Notes: generated by a model not told the origin, from the sequence alone. DNA of 64,000 nucleotides from Bacteroidota bacterium (GCA_022709385.1 JAKLIX010000007.1:1-64000); one strand, 5' to 3'. Positions 26,423 through 36,809 are shown, numbered from the stretch's first letter. Program-made: numbers and translations.

Positions 26423-26469
26423 ACACTTATAAAGTGTTAATGGAAAGTTAATTTAGAATTATTCTAAAT
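26423..26469. promoter_or_regulatory. Two dyads upstream of the LamG protein gene
   Basis: ACACTT-ATA-AAGTGT at 26423-26437 and ATTTAGAAT-T-ATTCTAAAT at 26451-26469, the second with 9 bp perfect arms. They lie 98 bp or more before ATG 26567. They may be regulator sites; no clear TAnnTTTG box is seen between them and the gene. Confidence 0.4.
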
Positions 26470-26566
26470 AAAACAGCCTACTTTCACCACCCCGTTGAGA
26501 TGGCATATGCAGTCTTGCACAAGCCGGCGGCAGTTTTAATTCTTTCATTAAATTACAAGAAACCCT

Positions 26567-29500
26567 ATGAAAACCAGACTACCAAACCTGTCATTTACTT
26601 TTATCATGATGCTGCTTTGTTCGCTGCTTTATATGCGTCAGGCAGGTGCACTGGCTCCCCCGCCCTGTGAAAATCCCTCCGTGGGAGGAAGCATTGCCGG
26701 CAGTCAATCCGGATGCGGACCATTTGATCCCCAATTGATTCAGAGTTTGTCGCTTCCATCAGGAGAGACAGGAACGCTGGAATACCTCTGGCAGCAATCC
26801 GAAGTAAGCGATAATGCCGGTTTTACGGACATCCCTTCAAGCAACTCACCTGATTATGACCCCGGCCTTGTAAGTCAGACCACCTGGTTCCGGAGGCTGT
26901 CACGCGTGGATTGTGCTCCCGACTGGAACAGTGCAGCTGTTTCAAACGCTGTAGAGATGACCGTACACCAGGTCAGCATGGCCACCATTACGGGTCCAAC
27001 CTCAGTTTGTGCAGGTACCGATCCCGTGCAGTACATGACCGAAAGCGGCATGAGTGATTACTCATGGAACGGCATTCCCAACACGGACAGCAATCCCTGG
27101 GAGAAGACCTTCACATGGCCTGTTGCAGGAAACTATCAGCTGACAGTCAGTTATACAGACCAAAATGGTTGTCCGGTCAGTTCTTATCCTTTTGAGGTTG
27201 TTGTGCATGCCATTCCGACCATGTTGATCAGCCCGGAATCTCCACATATAATTTCCTGCGGCGGCAGCGTTAGTCTTTCGGGCCAGGTCAACAACACGGT
27301 CGATCCGGCCACCTGCCTTTCTTTCAATGGCAGCAGCAGCTATGTGGAACTCAGTGAACCATCCCTGCCCCAGGGAAACGCGCCACGGACCATGGAAGCC
27401 TGGATTAAAACGAGCCAGACGGATAACGGCACTATCATGAATTGGGGAAACACCACACCAAACCAACGCTCAGGCCTGCTTGTGGTGAACGGCTATCTGT
27501 ATTATGTTGGTGAGTATAATGACCTTATGGGCTCCATCCCGGTGAACGACGGTCAATGGCATCACGTCGCCGCCTCATATGACGGAACTACACTGAGTTT
27601 GTATCTTGATGGAACCTTGTATGTCAGCTCCACGATGCCTTCGTTTAACACCACAGGTTTCACCCTCAGGTCAGGCCGGCGCGCTGTACCCGACGACGGT
27701 GAGTATTTCAACGGGCAATTGGAAGAAATCAGAATCTGGAACACCGCCAGAACCCAGGCAGAAATTCAGGCCAGCATGGCTTCCTTTGTCAATCCTTCCA
27801 CCCCGGGACTTATATGCTACCTCAAGTTTAATGAAGGCAGCGGGAACACCAGTGCAAACAGTGCCGGAACAACGACGGCCAACCTGATAAACGGGCCGCT
27901 TTGGGTCAGTTCGACCGTCCCGATAAACCCGGTGAATCCGCCCAATCCACAGACTTTCACCTTTTCGTGGGCACCCGCGTCGGTCCTTTCCGCCGTCAGT
28001 GGGGATGCGGTTAGCGCATTTCCCCCTGCATCTTCCATGGTTTATGTGACCATCACAAGTGAAGACGGCTGCAGTTCGGAGGACAGTGTGTTTGTGAGCG
28101 TCGCCCCTTTAGCTGTAGGAGTGAGTGAGCCGGTATCCGTGACCGACTGCCAGGACAGTGCCACCCTTTCAGTGAACGGGGCCGGATCCTGCCTGCGTTT
28201 CAACGAATCCGGCTCCGTGCAGGTCTCAACAGGTATTCAGGCCGCTACCGAAGCAACATATGAATGCTGGATCAATCCGCATGTTTTAAACAATCGCTGG
28301 CATGTGATCGTCAATAATGATGGATGGCTGGTCGGGGATGTGCATTTCCAGATCGCGCCAAACAATCTCCTGGAGTTTTCACTTGGCGGCAGTCCGGATA
28401 AATTCTGCAATTATGTGTTCACCGAAGACCAGTGGTATCATGTGGCAGCAGTGTATTCATCCGTAAGCCAGACAGTCAGTTTCTACGTGGATGGCAACCT
28501 GATCAATACGGAATTCTATCCTGCGCCCAACACCATTACAGGAGGCCGGCCATACAACATCGGCTCCTGGAACGGGACAAGCCGGTTTTTCAACGGAAGG
28601 ATCGACGAATTAAGAATCTGGAACACCGCACGCACCCAGGCTGAAATACAGAGCAATATGTATTCCACGGTATCACCGGCAGCCTCAGGCCTGTTGGCAT
28701 ACTTCCGTTTCGACGAGCAAAACGGAAGCACGGTTTATGACGGAGTGAGCGGTTCAGCAGGCAACCTTCTCAACAATCCGGAGTGGGTGAGTTCCTCTGC
28801 TCCGCTGCAGGCTGATCCGGCCGTTACTTACACCTGGAGCCCTGCCACCGGCCTGAGTGCGGTGACCGGAGCCAGTGTAAAAGCAAGTCCGCCGGTAACA
28901 ACAACCTATATGGTAACAGGAACTGCAATCGGCGGTTGCACAGGTACGGCCACAACAACCGTCGTCGTGCCGCAGAAACCAATTGGTCCTGGGATCAGGC
29001 AGACCATCTGCGAGGGGACATCCACCACACTTTCCGTCAACGGAGCCGGTCAATGCCTTCTTTTCGACGGCACCAACCGCTATCTTGAAACCACCCATCC
29101 AGGCCTTCCCCAGGGAAACAGCTCCAGGACCATGGAAGCATGGATCAAAACCACCAGCACATACGCCTCAATCATCAACTATGGTACGAGTGAAAACAGT
29201 CAGCGTTTCGGGATTTCCATGGTGGGCAACCTGTATTTTGTGGGCAACAACAATGATCTTTCCGGTTCCACTTTCATTGCCGATGGCCAATGGCATCATG
29301 TGGCTGTGGTGTTCGACGGAACGACCCTTTACATGTATGTTGACGGGGTGCTGGATGCCAGCAGTGCGAAAAGTCTGAACACAACGGGAAATGTCCTGCG
29401 CATCAGTAAGCGGGTCTACCCCACCGACGGTGAATACTATAACGGAAGCATTGACGAGGTCAGGATCTGGAACACGGCGCTTTCCCAGGCGCAACTCCAG

Positions 29501-32500
29501 GCCGGGATGAACAGTCCGGCGGATCCTCAGGCACCCGGACTGGTCTGTTATTTCAGAATGGATGAGGGAGTTGGCGAATTCACCACGGAAGCAGTCACTG
29601 GCAAGCCTGCCAGGCTGATCAACAACCCTCAATGGGAAAAATCGCTGGCTGACATCGGAGGAGATCCTTCAGTCACCTATCTTTGGAGTCCTCCGGACGG
29701 ATTGAACACCACCACAGGCAGTTCCGTAACCGCCAGCCCGCTGGGTGATATGCTCTATACAATTACAGCCATTGGAACGGACGGTTGTTCATCCAGCGAC
29801 ACCTGCGGTGTGTCAGTGCTTCCGAAACCCCTTGTTACGGCCGGAAGTGTTCAAAACAACTGGTGTGGCCCCAACGCACAGTTACAGGCTACCTTTACGG
29901 GTAGTCTTGCTACATCAAGCACGACCATCTGCATATACGATGTTCCCGGAGGAACGCCCTGTGTTTTCGAGGAAATATGTGCCGACGGATATACCTCAGA
30001 ATCCCTGCCCAGGACTTCGGATCCCTTCAGCATCACGCCCCTGGATTCCATCAAATCCATCGATTTCAACATTTACTGGGCAAGCTGTCAGGCCGGAGAA
30101 TGGACGTTTCTGCTAAACGGCAACCTGATCGGTTCCAGCGGCATCCTCAACCTGGGCACATGCTATTGTCAGAACCTCAATCCTGTCTCCTACCCCAGCA
30201 AGATCAGCATCCCAGGCAGCCAGCTCATGCCTTACTGGAATCATGGCGGACTGAATACCCTCACCGTTGTTCCTTCCTATGGAATCTTTGCCGTGGCAGG
30301 ATATACGGCCGACATCCATTATTACGTCCCTTCGGTGGTCTGGTCACCTGCCGGTAAACTCGACAATCCATTCTCACTCAACCCCTTGATCACCGTTCCG
30401 GGAACAGAAACATTCACCGTGACCGGCACTGATGCCAACGGCTGCAGCGCTTCATCTTCCGTTACAGTCAGTTTCAGTCTGTTCCTGCCTGAAACAGTAA
30501 CTGTGGGAACCGGTGGCGATTTCCCAAGTCTTACGGGAACAGGCGGTCTTTTCGAGAGTCTGAATGCCCAGGTATTCTGCCAGAATGTGGAAGCCCGCAT
30601 CATCAGTGACCTGACAGAACCAGGCACAGTTGCGCTGAACCAGTGGGCGGAAGATGGCAACGGTCCTTACACCCTTACAATCGTGCCCGACCAGGCAGTG
30701 TTAAGAAGCATAACCGGCAATGTGGCACTTGACCTGATCCGTTTCAACGGTGCCGACAGGGTCAGCATCAACGGGAATTATATGGGATCGGGCCGATATC
30801 TGCTTTTCAGAAACTCCGCAAGTTTTAACGCTACCTTTCTGTTTGTGAACGATGCCTGCCACAATACGATCACGAACTGCATCATTGAAGGAAGTAACCG
30901 TGCCACTGCCAGTGGCGTCGTCATGATAGGAAACGGTGTCAGCACGGGGAATGATTACAACCGCTTCACAGCGAACATTTTCCGCAACGGCCATCCGACG
31001 ATTCTGCCAAATAACCTCCTCACAAGCAGAAGCTTGTCAACCGTGGTCAATTCAAACATCACCATCGGTGAAAACGAATTCAAGAATTTCAGAAGCAGCG
31101 GCATTCTGGTAAGCGGTAACGGCAGCTGTATAAGCTTCATTGTCAGGAATAACAGTTTCTACACCGATGTGGCCAGTCCACACAGTACGCCTCAGAGTGT
31201 CATCAGTTTCACGCCGAGTGCATTGAGTACCAATAACAGCATCACCGGCAACATCATCGGGGGCTCCGATGCCCAGGGCGGAGGGCAGGCCTGGGTCAAC
31301 AGCAGCAGTGCGACCTTCAGGGCTATCCATGCCAATGGCGGAACCTATGCCATCGAGCACAACACCATCAGGAACATCCGCCTGAGCAGCACGGGGCCGG
31401 CGGCCTTTCACGGCATCGAACTGACCGTGGTCAGCGGCGGTCAGAGTACCGTCATCAACAACACCATTGGAGACGCCACGGTTCCTGCTTCTATTGAATC
31501 GGCCGGGACAGGAAATTTCAACGGCATCCTGATTACATCGAGCCTGCCGCAACACAGGGTAGAAGGCAATGTCATTGCCAACATCAACTACACTGCAGGA
31601 AGCGGGTCACCGGTCATCAAGGGCATCTCAGGAAGTAAGATGCTTGTCAGGAAGAATATCATCCACTCCTTTACAACCAATTCTCTTTCGATCAGCCCAC
31701 AATACTACGGACTATACTTCAACGCAACTTCCGGTACTCATAATGAATGTTCCAATAACATGATTTCCCTGGGAAGCGGTAATGCATTGAATTCCACAAT
31801 CTACGGCATCTATGAGGGTTCTGCTTCAAATTCATTCAATTTATATTATTTCAATACCGTTCATATTTACGGTAGTGCTTCGAGTAGCAATAGTTCCTAT
31901 TGCTTCTACAGGAAGAATTCCGTGAATACTGATCTGAAAAACAACATTTTCAGCAACTTCAGGGTAGCATCTCCTGCGGGACAATACGCAGTATACACAC
32001 AATCAAATACTTACTGGAACAGCAATTACAATGACTTGTATACTGCCTCTGCTCCCCTCGGTTACTGGGCAGGGAATCGTGCGAATCTTGCTGCCTGGAA
32101 ATCTGCCACCGGAAAAGACATGCAGAGTATTTCCGTGGCTCCTGTGTACAATTCCGATACAGACTTGCACCTTACGGCTTTGAATGCAGGCATTGAGAGC
32201 AAGGGCACGCCAATTCCCCTGCTAAGCAGTGATATTGACGGTGAGATGAGGAATATGGCCACACCTGATCCCGGGGCAGACGAATTTTCTGCCATATTAC
32301 CCAAACTGGAAGCACCGGTATTGGTCGATGGCGGTATTGACATGGCTTTATATCCCAATCCTGCAAGTTCAGCAGTTACCATCCGTATTATCAATCCGGA
32401 AGAATGTATTGCAGAAATTTCGGTTTACAACATGCTGGGTGAGAAACTCCATGAAATTCACCAGGGCTTGCTGCCGGCAGGCATACAGACATTCGGAATT

Positions 32501-32596
32501 CCGGATGAGCTTGTGGCTGTATCCGGAACATATGTATGCAGGATCATCACCGGCAACGGACAAAGCCTGTACAAGCACCTGCAAGTGGTGAAATAA
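26567..32596 (+). CDS. Giant secreted LamG / parallel beta-helix protein with T9SS sorting domain
   Basis: A 2009-residue cell-surface or secreted protein. Signal peptide about 1-28. Three LamG-like (concanavalin A fold) domains lie at about 248-446, 541-743 and 829-1024, each ending in an EIRIWNTARTQAEIQ-type helix; the first and third are most alike. They are separated by Ig/PKD-like modules (TYTWSPATGLSAVTG). A region at about 1115-1250 resembles a P-domain-like jelly roll. From about 1305 to 1845 Asn/Gly-rich short repeats (NTITNCIIEGSN, HNTIRNIRLSS) indicate a right-handed beta-helix. The last ~85 residues (ALYPNPASSAVTIRI ... YKHLQVVK) are a type A T9SS sorting domain. Glycan binding is likely but unproven; no catalytic site is evident. 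Confidence 0.88.
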   Translation: MKTRLPNLSFTFIMMLLCSLLYMRQAGALAPPPCENPSVGGSIAGSQSGCGPFDPQLIQSLSLPSGETGTLEYLWQQSEVSDNAGFTDIPSSNSPDYDPGLVSQTTWFRRLSRVDCAPDWNSAAVSNAVEMTVHQVSMATITGPTSVCAGTDPVQYMTESGMSDYSWNGIPNTDSNPWEKTFTWPVAGNYQLTVSYTDQNGCPVSSYPFEVVVHAIPTMLISPESPHIISCGGSVSLSGQVNNTVDPATCLSFNGSSSYVELSEPSLPQGNAPRTMEAWIKTSQTDNGTIMNWGNTTPNQRSGLLVVNGYLYYVGEYNDLMGSIPVNDGQWHHVAASYDGTTLSLYLDGTLYVSSTMPSFNTTGFTLRSGRRAVPDDGEYFNGQLEEIRIWNTARTQAEIQASMASFVNPSTPGLICYLKFNEGSGNTSANSAGTTTANLINGPLWVSSTVPINPVNPPNPQTFTFSWAPASVLSAVSGDAVSAFPPASSMVYVTITSEDGCSSEDSVFVSVAPLAVGVSEPVSVTDCQDSATLSVNGAGSCLRFNESGSVQVSTGIQAATEATYECWINPHVLNNRWHVIVNNDGWLVGDVHFQIAPNNLLEFSLGGSPDKFCNYVFTEDQWYHVAAVYSSVSQTVSFYVDGNLINTEFYPAPNTITGGRPYNIGSWNGTSRFFNGRIDELRIWNTARTQAEIQSNMYSTVSPAASGLLAYFRFDEQNGSTVYDGVSGSAGNLLNNPEWVSSSAPLQADPAVTYTWSPATGLSAVTGASVKASPPVTTTYMVTGTAIGGCTGTATTTVVVPQKPIGPGIRQTICEGTSTTLSVNGAGQCLLFDGTNRYLETTHPGLPQGNSSRTMEAWIKTTSTYASIINYGTSENSQRFGISMVGNLYFVGNNNDLSGSTFIADGQWHHVAVVFDGTTLYMYVDGVLDASSAKSLNTTGNVLRISKRVYPTDGEYYNGSIDEVRIWNTALSQAQLQAGMNSPADPQAPGLVCYFRMDEGVGEFTTEAVTGKPARLINNPQWEKSLADIGGDPSVTYLWSPPDGLNTTTGSSVTASPLGDMLYTITAIGTDGCSSSDTCGVSVLPKPLVTAGSVQNNWCGPNAQLQATFTGSLATSSTTICIYDVPGGTPCVFEEICADGYTSESLPRTSDPFSITPLDSIKSIDFNIYWASCQAGEWTFLLNGNLIGSSGILNLGTCYCQNLNPVSYPSKISIPGSQLMPYWNHGGLNTLTVVPSYGIFAVAGYTADIHYYVPSVVWSPAGKLDNPFSLNPLITVPGTETFTVTGTDANGCSASSSVTVSFSLFLPETVTVGTGGDFPSLTGTGGLFESLNAQVFCQNVEARIISDLTEPGTVALNQWAEDGNGPYTLTIVPDQAVLRSITGNVALDLIRFNGADRVSINGNYMGSGRYLLFRNSASFNATFLFVNDACHNTITNCIIEGSNRATASGVVMIGNGVSTGNDYNRFTANIFRNGHPTILPNNLLTSRSLSTVVNSNITIGENEFKNFRSSGILVSGNGSCISFIVRNNSFYTDVASPHSTPQSVISFTPSALSTNNSITGNIIGGSDAQGGGQAWVNSSSATFRAIHANGGTYAIEHNTIRNIRLSSTGPAAFHGIELTVVSGGQSTVINNTIGDATVPASIESAGTGNFNGILITSSLPQHRVEGNVIANINYTAGSGSPVIKGISGSKMLVRKNIIHSFTTNSLSISPQYYGLYFNATSGTHNECSNNMISLGSGNALNSTIYGIYEGSASNSFNLYYFNTVHIYGSASSSNSSYCFYRKNSVNTDLKNNIFSNFRVASPAGQYAVYTQSNTYWNSNYNDLYTASAPLGYWAGNRANLAAWKSATGKDMQSISVAPVYNSDTDLHLTALNAGIESKGTPIPLLSSDIDGEMRNMATPDPGADEFSAILPKLEAPVLVDGGIDMALYPNPASSAVTIRIINPEECIAEISVYNMLGEKLHEIHQGLLPAGIQTFGIPDELVAVSGTYVCRIITGNGQSLYKHLQVVK

Positions 32597-32657
32597 TCCC
32601 GCTTCATGGTATTTTCCGGTTTTTTACCGGCACATACCAGAAATCATCCCTTTTGTT

Positions 32658-32698
32658 CCAAAAAAAAGAGGCCCGGAAACAGGCCTCTTTTTTTTTGG
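32658..32698. terminator. Bidirectional intrinsic terminator
   Basis: An A-run, stem AGAGGCC, loop CGGAAACA, stem GGCCTCT, then nine T. The A-run and T-run make it work on both strands. It lies 62 bp after the LamG gene stop. Confidence 0.9.
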
Positions 32699-32826
32699 AG
32701 GTATTCAGGCACGGAACAACAACCTCCCATCTGGCCAGCGACATCACCTTCATCAGCAATACTTCAAATTAACATGTTTTTCCCCGGATTCGTCTATGAA
32801 TTTGCATGACTGATCAAATCATCCGC

Positions 32827-32854
32827 TTGTTTTCGTTCAGGCCTTTTAAATTTG
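32827..32854 (+). promoter_or_regulatory. Promoter for the FISUMP gene
   Basis: TTG at 32827-32829, 17 bp gap, TAAATTTG at 32847-32854, 16 bp before ATG 32871. Confidence 0.6.
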
Positions 32855-32870
32855 CAGTCTCAAACACCAC

Positions 32871-33476
32871 ATGAGCAGAACCATTTTCATATCTTTGATG
32901 ATGATACCCTTGATTGGCGGACTGATGAAGGAAGCCGGGGCACAGGACAGCATCACCGACATTGATGACAATACTTATCCGGTAATAACCATAGGTTCAC
33001 AGGTCTGGATGGCGGCAAACCTGAGAGCCACTCATGATGCGGAAGGCAGGCCGCTAAACGGGTACTGTTTTCAAAACAGCGAAGATAACTGCTTGAAATA
33101 CGGTATGTTATATTCATGGGATTGTATGATGAACGGTGACAGCAAGGAAAAAACCAGGGGTATTTGTCCGCAGGGCTGGCATATTCCGTCGGATCAGGAG
33201 TGGGAAACCCTGTGTACGGTGCTTGGTGGTGCCGATCATGCCGGAAAAAGGATGAGAGAAGACAGCAGCCTTGCCTTCTTTGTTCAATATGCAGGAAACT
33301 ATTTCCCTAAACATAAGATTTTCAGTTACCTGGACGAACAGGCATATTACTGGACATCCAGTATGTATACCGGACAATCGGCCTGGATCAGGAATATGAG
33401 TCTGAAAAGCACCAATGTGAACCGCACTACCGTAAGAAAAGACTATTGTTTCAGTGTCCGTTGCACGAAAGATTAA
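32871..33476 (+). CDS. FISUMP-domain secreted protein
   Basis: A 201-residue protein with an N-terminal signal sequence (cleavage probably after EAGA). It then has one FISUMP (major paralogous) domain: DIDDNTYPVITIGSQVWMAANL, YGMLYSWDCMM, RGICPQGWHIPSDQEWETL, YYWTSS and YCFSVRCTKD. FISUMP proteins are secreted or surface proteins, related in fold to C-type-lectin/sulfatase-modifying enzymes; no function is established. There is no lipobox and no T9SS domain. The M16 peptidase gene follows after 23 bp, so a shared transcript is likely. Confidence 0.85.
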   Translation: MSRTIFISLMMIPLIGGLMKEAGAQDSITDIDDNTYPVITIGSQVWMAANLRATHDAEGRPLNGYCFQNSEDNCLKYGMLYSWDCMMNGDSKEKTRGICPQGWHIPSDQEWETLCTVLGGADHAGKRMREDSSLAFFVQYAGNYFPKHKIFSYLDEQAYYWTSSMYTGQSAWIRNMSLKSTNVNRTTVRKDYCFSVRCTKD

Positions 33477-33499
33477 TTGATAACACCAATACCAGAACA

Positions 33500-36490
33500 A
33501 TGCAAGCTTTTAAATCGTTTATTATGCGCCCGGGAATGCTGATTCCCTTTATTATTTTAATGATGACCCAACTCGCGACACAAGCACAGGAAATCCACGG
33601 ATTCCGGCTTAAAGAGAAAAGATTTGTCAGGGAAGTGAACGCCGAATGCTTTTATTATGAGCATGTGAAAAGTGGTGCCAAGCTGTTTAAAATAGCCGGT
33701 GATGATGCAAACAAGACCTTTGCCATCGCCTTTAAGACCTTCCCTGAATCCGACAACGGCATTGCCCACATCATGGAACACTCCGTACTGAACGGATCAG
33801 TGAAATTTCCGGTGAAAAGTCCATTCGACGTACTCTCGAAAGGTTCCCTTAAGACCTTTCTTAACGCATTCACTTCGAAGGACATGACTATTTATCCCGT
33901 GGCCAGCATGAATGACAAGGATTACTTCAATCTGATGCTGGTATATCTTGATGCAGTTTTCAACCCGCTGATTTATACCGATGAACGCATTCTGAAGCAG
34001 GAGGGCTGGCATTACGAACTCAATGCACCGGAAGAGGAGGTTATTTATAAAGGAGTGGTTTATAATGAGATGAAGGGTTCGTTCTCGAATCCTGACCGCG
34101 AGCTTTATTACCAGCTTTACAGGCATCTGTTTCCCGACAATGCTTATGGAAACGAATCCGGAGGCTACCCCGATGCCATTCCCGAACTGACTAACGAAAC
34201 CTTCCTAAACTTTCATAAACGCAATTACCATCCGGGGAACAGTTACATCTTTCTCTATGGCAATGCAGACATCAACAAGGAATTACAGCTGATTGATTCG
34301 GCTTATCTTTCGAACTACGGCAGACTGGAAAGTCCTGTTACCATCCAGGATCAGAAGGCTTTTCGCGAGATGAAGCTTGCCGGAGGATATTATCCCGTGA
34401 TGGAAGGTGAAAACACCACGGACAAGACGTACCTCTCAATTGCTTTTGTTGCCGGGCATAATACCGATCCCGAACTGGTCGGAGCGTTGGGGCTGATCTG
34501 TGACCTGCTGGTAAACCAGGAAACGGCCCCTTTGCGGCTGGCACTTCAGGAAGCCGGCATTGGCCAGGATATATATGCCGGTATTGACAACATCAAGCAG
34601 AATGTGGTACAAATTACCGTACAGAATGCCAATCCCGGTGACAGGGACAAGTTCATGGAACTTTTCCGGAAAACTTTACAGGATGTGATTTCAAAAGGTT
34701 TTGACAAGGATGAGGTAAAGGGATTGCTCAACCGTCTGGAATTCCAGATGAGAGAAGGGAACGATGCGCAAAAAGGGCTCAGGTATATGGGAGAAGTGGC
34801 CAATGGCTGGATTTTTGCCGACGATCCATTCAGGGAACTTGAATATGAAAAAACCCTGGCAGGGCTTAAACAGGCGCTGAGCACACAATATCTGGAGAAG
34901 ATCGCCCGGAAATACCTGCTTGAAAATCCACACAGCCTGCTTTTCACCATGGAGCCCAAAGCCGGGCTGGATAAGGAGCGTCATGCGAAGACTACGGAAA
35001 AGCTCCGTCAATACAAGGCTTCATTAAGTGCGGAAGAGAAAGAGAAACTGATCAAAGAGACCCGCGAACTGATTGAATATCAGAAACGTGAGGACGATCC
35101 TGCAGCCCTGGCCACCATTCCGCTGCTCAGTCTCAGCGATGTAAACCCCACCGCTGCATACTATTCCGCGGAAGCACTTGAACTCGACAAACAGGCGGTT
35201 CTCTGGCACAAGACCTTCACAAACGGCATCGCATACCTTAGTCTGCATTTCGACCTCCGGCAGCTACCCCAGGACCTGATCCCATACGCTTCCATGCTAT
35301 GCGACCTGTCCACCCTTTTCGACACCGAGAAACACACATACGGCGAGGTGAGCAAACTGCTGAATATGTACACGGGCGGTTTCAACACCAAACTTCAAAC
35401 CTACCTGGAGAATTACGACGACGACCGGCTTGTGCCCAAATTCGCTGTCACCACCAAGGTAATGCCCGAGCAGCTGGACAATATGTTCGGGCTCACGCAG
35501 GAAATCCTGCTGCAATCGAAATTCACTGACAAGGAGCGCCTGAAAACCCTGCTGACCCGGCTGCAATCCCAACTGGATGCGAATGCAAAACGTGACGGCA
35601 TCGGAATTGCCATGGGCAGGATTCAATCCTATTTCAGCAAGCAGGGCTTATTCAGGGAGATCACCGGCGGGCTTGATTATTACTGGTTTGTCACTGACCT
35701 GAGCCGGAATTTTGAGCAAAAGGCAGGCGAAATCAGCAGCAAACTCCGACAGGTATCAGAGATGTTATTCACCAGGGAGAACTGTACCGTTTCTTTCACC
35801 GGTACCGAAGCTGAAATGAATGCTTTCCGGCCGGCCTTACAGAGATTCACGGCAGGATTCAGGTCAGCGCAGCCCATGTACCACGGCTGGAACCTGAAAC
35901 CGGAGAAGAAAAATGAAGGCATCATCACCTCTTCCAAAGTGCAGTATGTGGTTGAAGGCTATAATTTCAGGAAACTCGGCTATGGCTGGGACGGCAAGTT
36001 ACGTGTGCTGAACCAGGTATTATCGTCAGACTGGCTTCAGAACCAGGTCAGGGTGATTGGCGGGGCCTACGGTGGATTCAGCCGTATTTCGCCGGACGGC
36101 ACCATTACCTTTAATTCATACCGTGATCCGAATCTGAAAGAAACCCTGGATGCATACAAAGGCACTGTACAATACCTGCAACAACTGAGCATCGACCAGA
36201 CCGAGCTCAGCAGGTACATCATCGGCACCATTTCGGGAATGGACAGGCCCCTGACTCCTGCGCAACAAGGTGAGCAGGCCGTGGCCAACCATTTCACCGG
36301 ACGGACAGCTATGCAGGCCCAGAAGGACAGGGACGCCGTACTTTCGACCACTTTGACCGATCTCAGGAATTTTTCGAAACTGGTTTCGGATGTACTGGCC
36401 ACTCAGACGGTCTGTGTTTACGGGAATTCAGAGAAGATCACCGCTTCGGGTGAGTTGTTCGGAAAGATGGTCAAGATTGAGAGGGATTAA
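33500..36490 (+). CDS. M16C family zinc metallopeptidase (presequence-protease-like), secreted
   Basis: A 996-residue peptidase with a signal peptide (about 13-30, ending ATQAQ). The inverted zinc motif HIMEH is at 90-94 and the third ligand lies in YNEMKGSFSNPD about 80 residues on. Four M16 halves and the M16C-associated central hairpin (KEKLIKETRELIEYQKRED, about 510) match the presequence protease (PreP) type, which encloses and cleaves peptides in a closed chamber. Here it would degrade peptides in the periplasm. The frame extends upstream into the FISUMP gene; ATG 33500 starts the signal peptide. Its stop codon overlaps a 56 bp palindrome. Confidence 0.9.
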   Translation: MQAFKSFIMRPGMLIPFIILMMTQLATQAQEIHGFRLKEKRFVREVNAECFYYEHVKSGAKLFKIAGDDANKTFAIAFKTFPESDNGIAHIMEHSVLNGSVKFPVKSPFDVLSKGSLKTFLNAFTSKDMTIYPVASMNDKDYFNLMLVYLDAVFNPLIYTDERILKQEGWHYELNAPEEEVIYKGVVYNEMKGSFSNPDRELYYQLYRHLFPDNAYGNESGGYPDAIPELTNETFLNFHKRNYHPGNSYIFLYGNADINKELQLIDSAYLSNYGRLESPVTIQDQKAFREMKLAGGYYPVMEGENTTDKTYLSIAFVAGHNTDPELVGALGLICDLLVNQETAPLRLALQEAGIGQDIYAGIDNIKQNVVQITVQNANPGDRDKFMELFRKTLQDVISKGFDKDEVKGLLNRLEFQMREGNDAQKGLRYMGEVANGWIFADDPFRELEYEKTLAGLKQALSTQYLEKIARKYLLENPHSLLFTMEPKAGLDKERHAKTTEKLRQYKASLSAEEKEKLIKETRELIEYQKREDDPAALATIPLLSLSDVNPTAAYYSAEALELDKQAVLWHKTFTNGIAYLSLHFDLRQLPQDLIPYASMLCDLSTLFDTEKHTYGEVSKLLNMYTGGFNTKLQTYLENYDDDRLVPKFAVTTKVMPEQLDNMFGLTQEILLQSKFTDKERLKTLLTRLQSQLDANAKRDGIGIAMGRIQSYFSKQGLFREITGGLDYYWFVTDLSRNFEQKAGEISSKLRQVSEMLFTRENCTVSFTGTEAEMNAFRPALQRFTAGFRSAQPMYHGWNLKPEKKNEGIITSSKVQYVVEGYNFRKLGYGWDGKLRVLNQVLSSDWLQNQVRVIGGAYGGFSRISPDGTITFNSYRDPNLKETLDAYKGTVQYLQQLSIDQTELSRYIIGTISGMDRPLTPAQQGEQAVANHFTGRTAMQAQKDRDAVLSTTLTDLRNFSKLVSDVLATQTVCVYGNSEKITASGELFGKMVKIERD

Positions 36491-36544
36491 TCGGGATGTC
36501 ATCCTGGCGTTGATTTAAATCAACGCCAGGATGACATCCCGATT
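36489..36544. repeat. Perfect 56 bp palindrome at the peptidase stop codon
   Basis: 28 bp followed directly by its exact reverse complement, centred on TTGATTTAAATCAA, outer ends AATCGGGATG/CATCCCGATT. It overlaps the TAA at 36488-36490 and is followed by TTCTTTTCG. In RNA it would form a very long hairpin with a weak U-run, so it may end transcription in front of the tRNA promoter. Confidence 0.95.
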
Positions 36545-36551
36545 CTTTTCG

Positions 36552-36559
36552 TACCTTTG
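36552..36559 (+). promoter_or_regulatory. -7 box for the tRNA gene
   Basis: TACCTTTG, 8 bp before the first tRNA base. Confidence 0.65.
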
Positions 36560-36567
36560 CACCTCAC

Positions 36568-36644
36568 GGCTCCGTAGTTCAACTGGACAGAATATCAGAT
36601 TCCGGTTCTGAGGGTTGGGGGTTCGAATCCCTCCGGAGTCACCA
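36568..36644 (+). tRNA. tRNA-Arg (anticodon CCG)
   Basis: A 77-nt tRNA with the CCA end encoded. Acceptor stem GGCTCCG/CGGAGTC (one G-T pair), anticodon stem TCAGA/TCTGA around the loop TTCCGGT, so the anticodon is CCG, reading CGG. T-loop TTCGAAT with stem GGGGG/CCCTC (one G-T). The D-loop has AACTGGA. Confidence 0.95.
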
Positions 36645-36809
36645 GAACATGGTGAGAGCAAGTGCGAGTGTGATAGCTGCATATTTTCTGCTCCGGCGAT
36701 CAGGGAGGTTCCTCCTTCCTTTCAGGCTTATCGTATTTTGTATGCGCTGTTGTGATCCGGATAATGTTTCCGCTTACCGGATAAAAATGCAACATCTTTA
36801 TTTTTCTCC

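Noticed and set aside
36489..36644. Phage attachment site at the tRNA-Arg gene
   Set aside because: No integrase and no repeat of the tRNA 3' end were seen nearby; the palindrome lies upstream of the tRNA.
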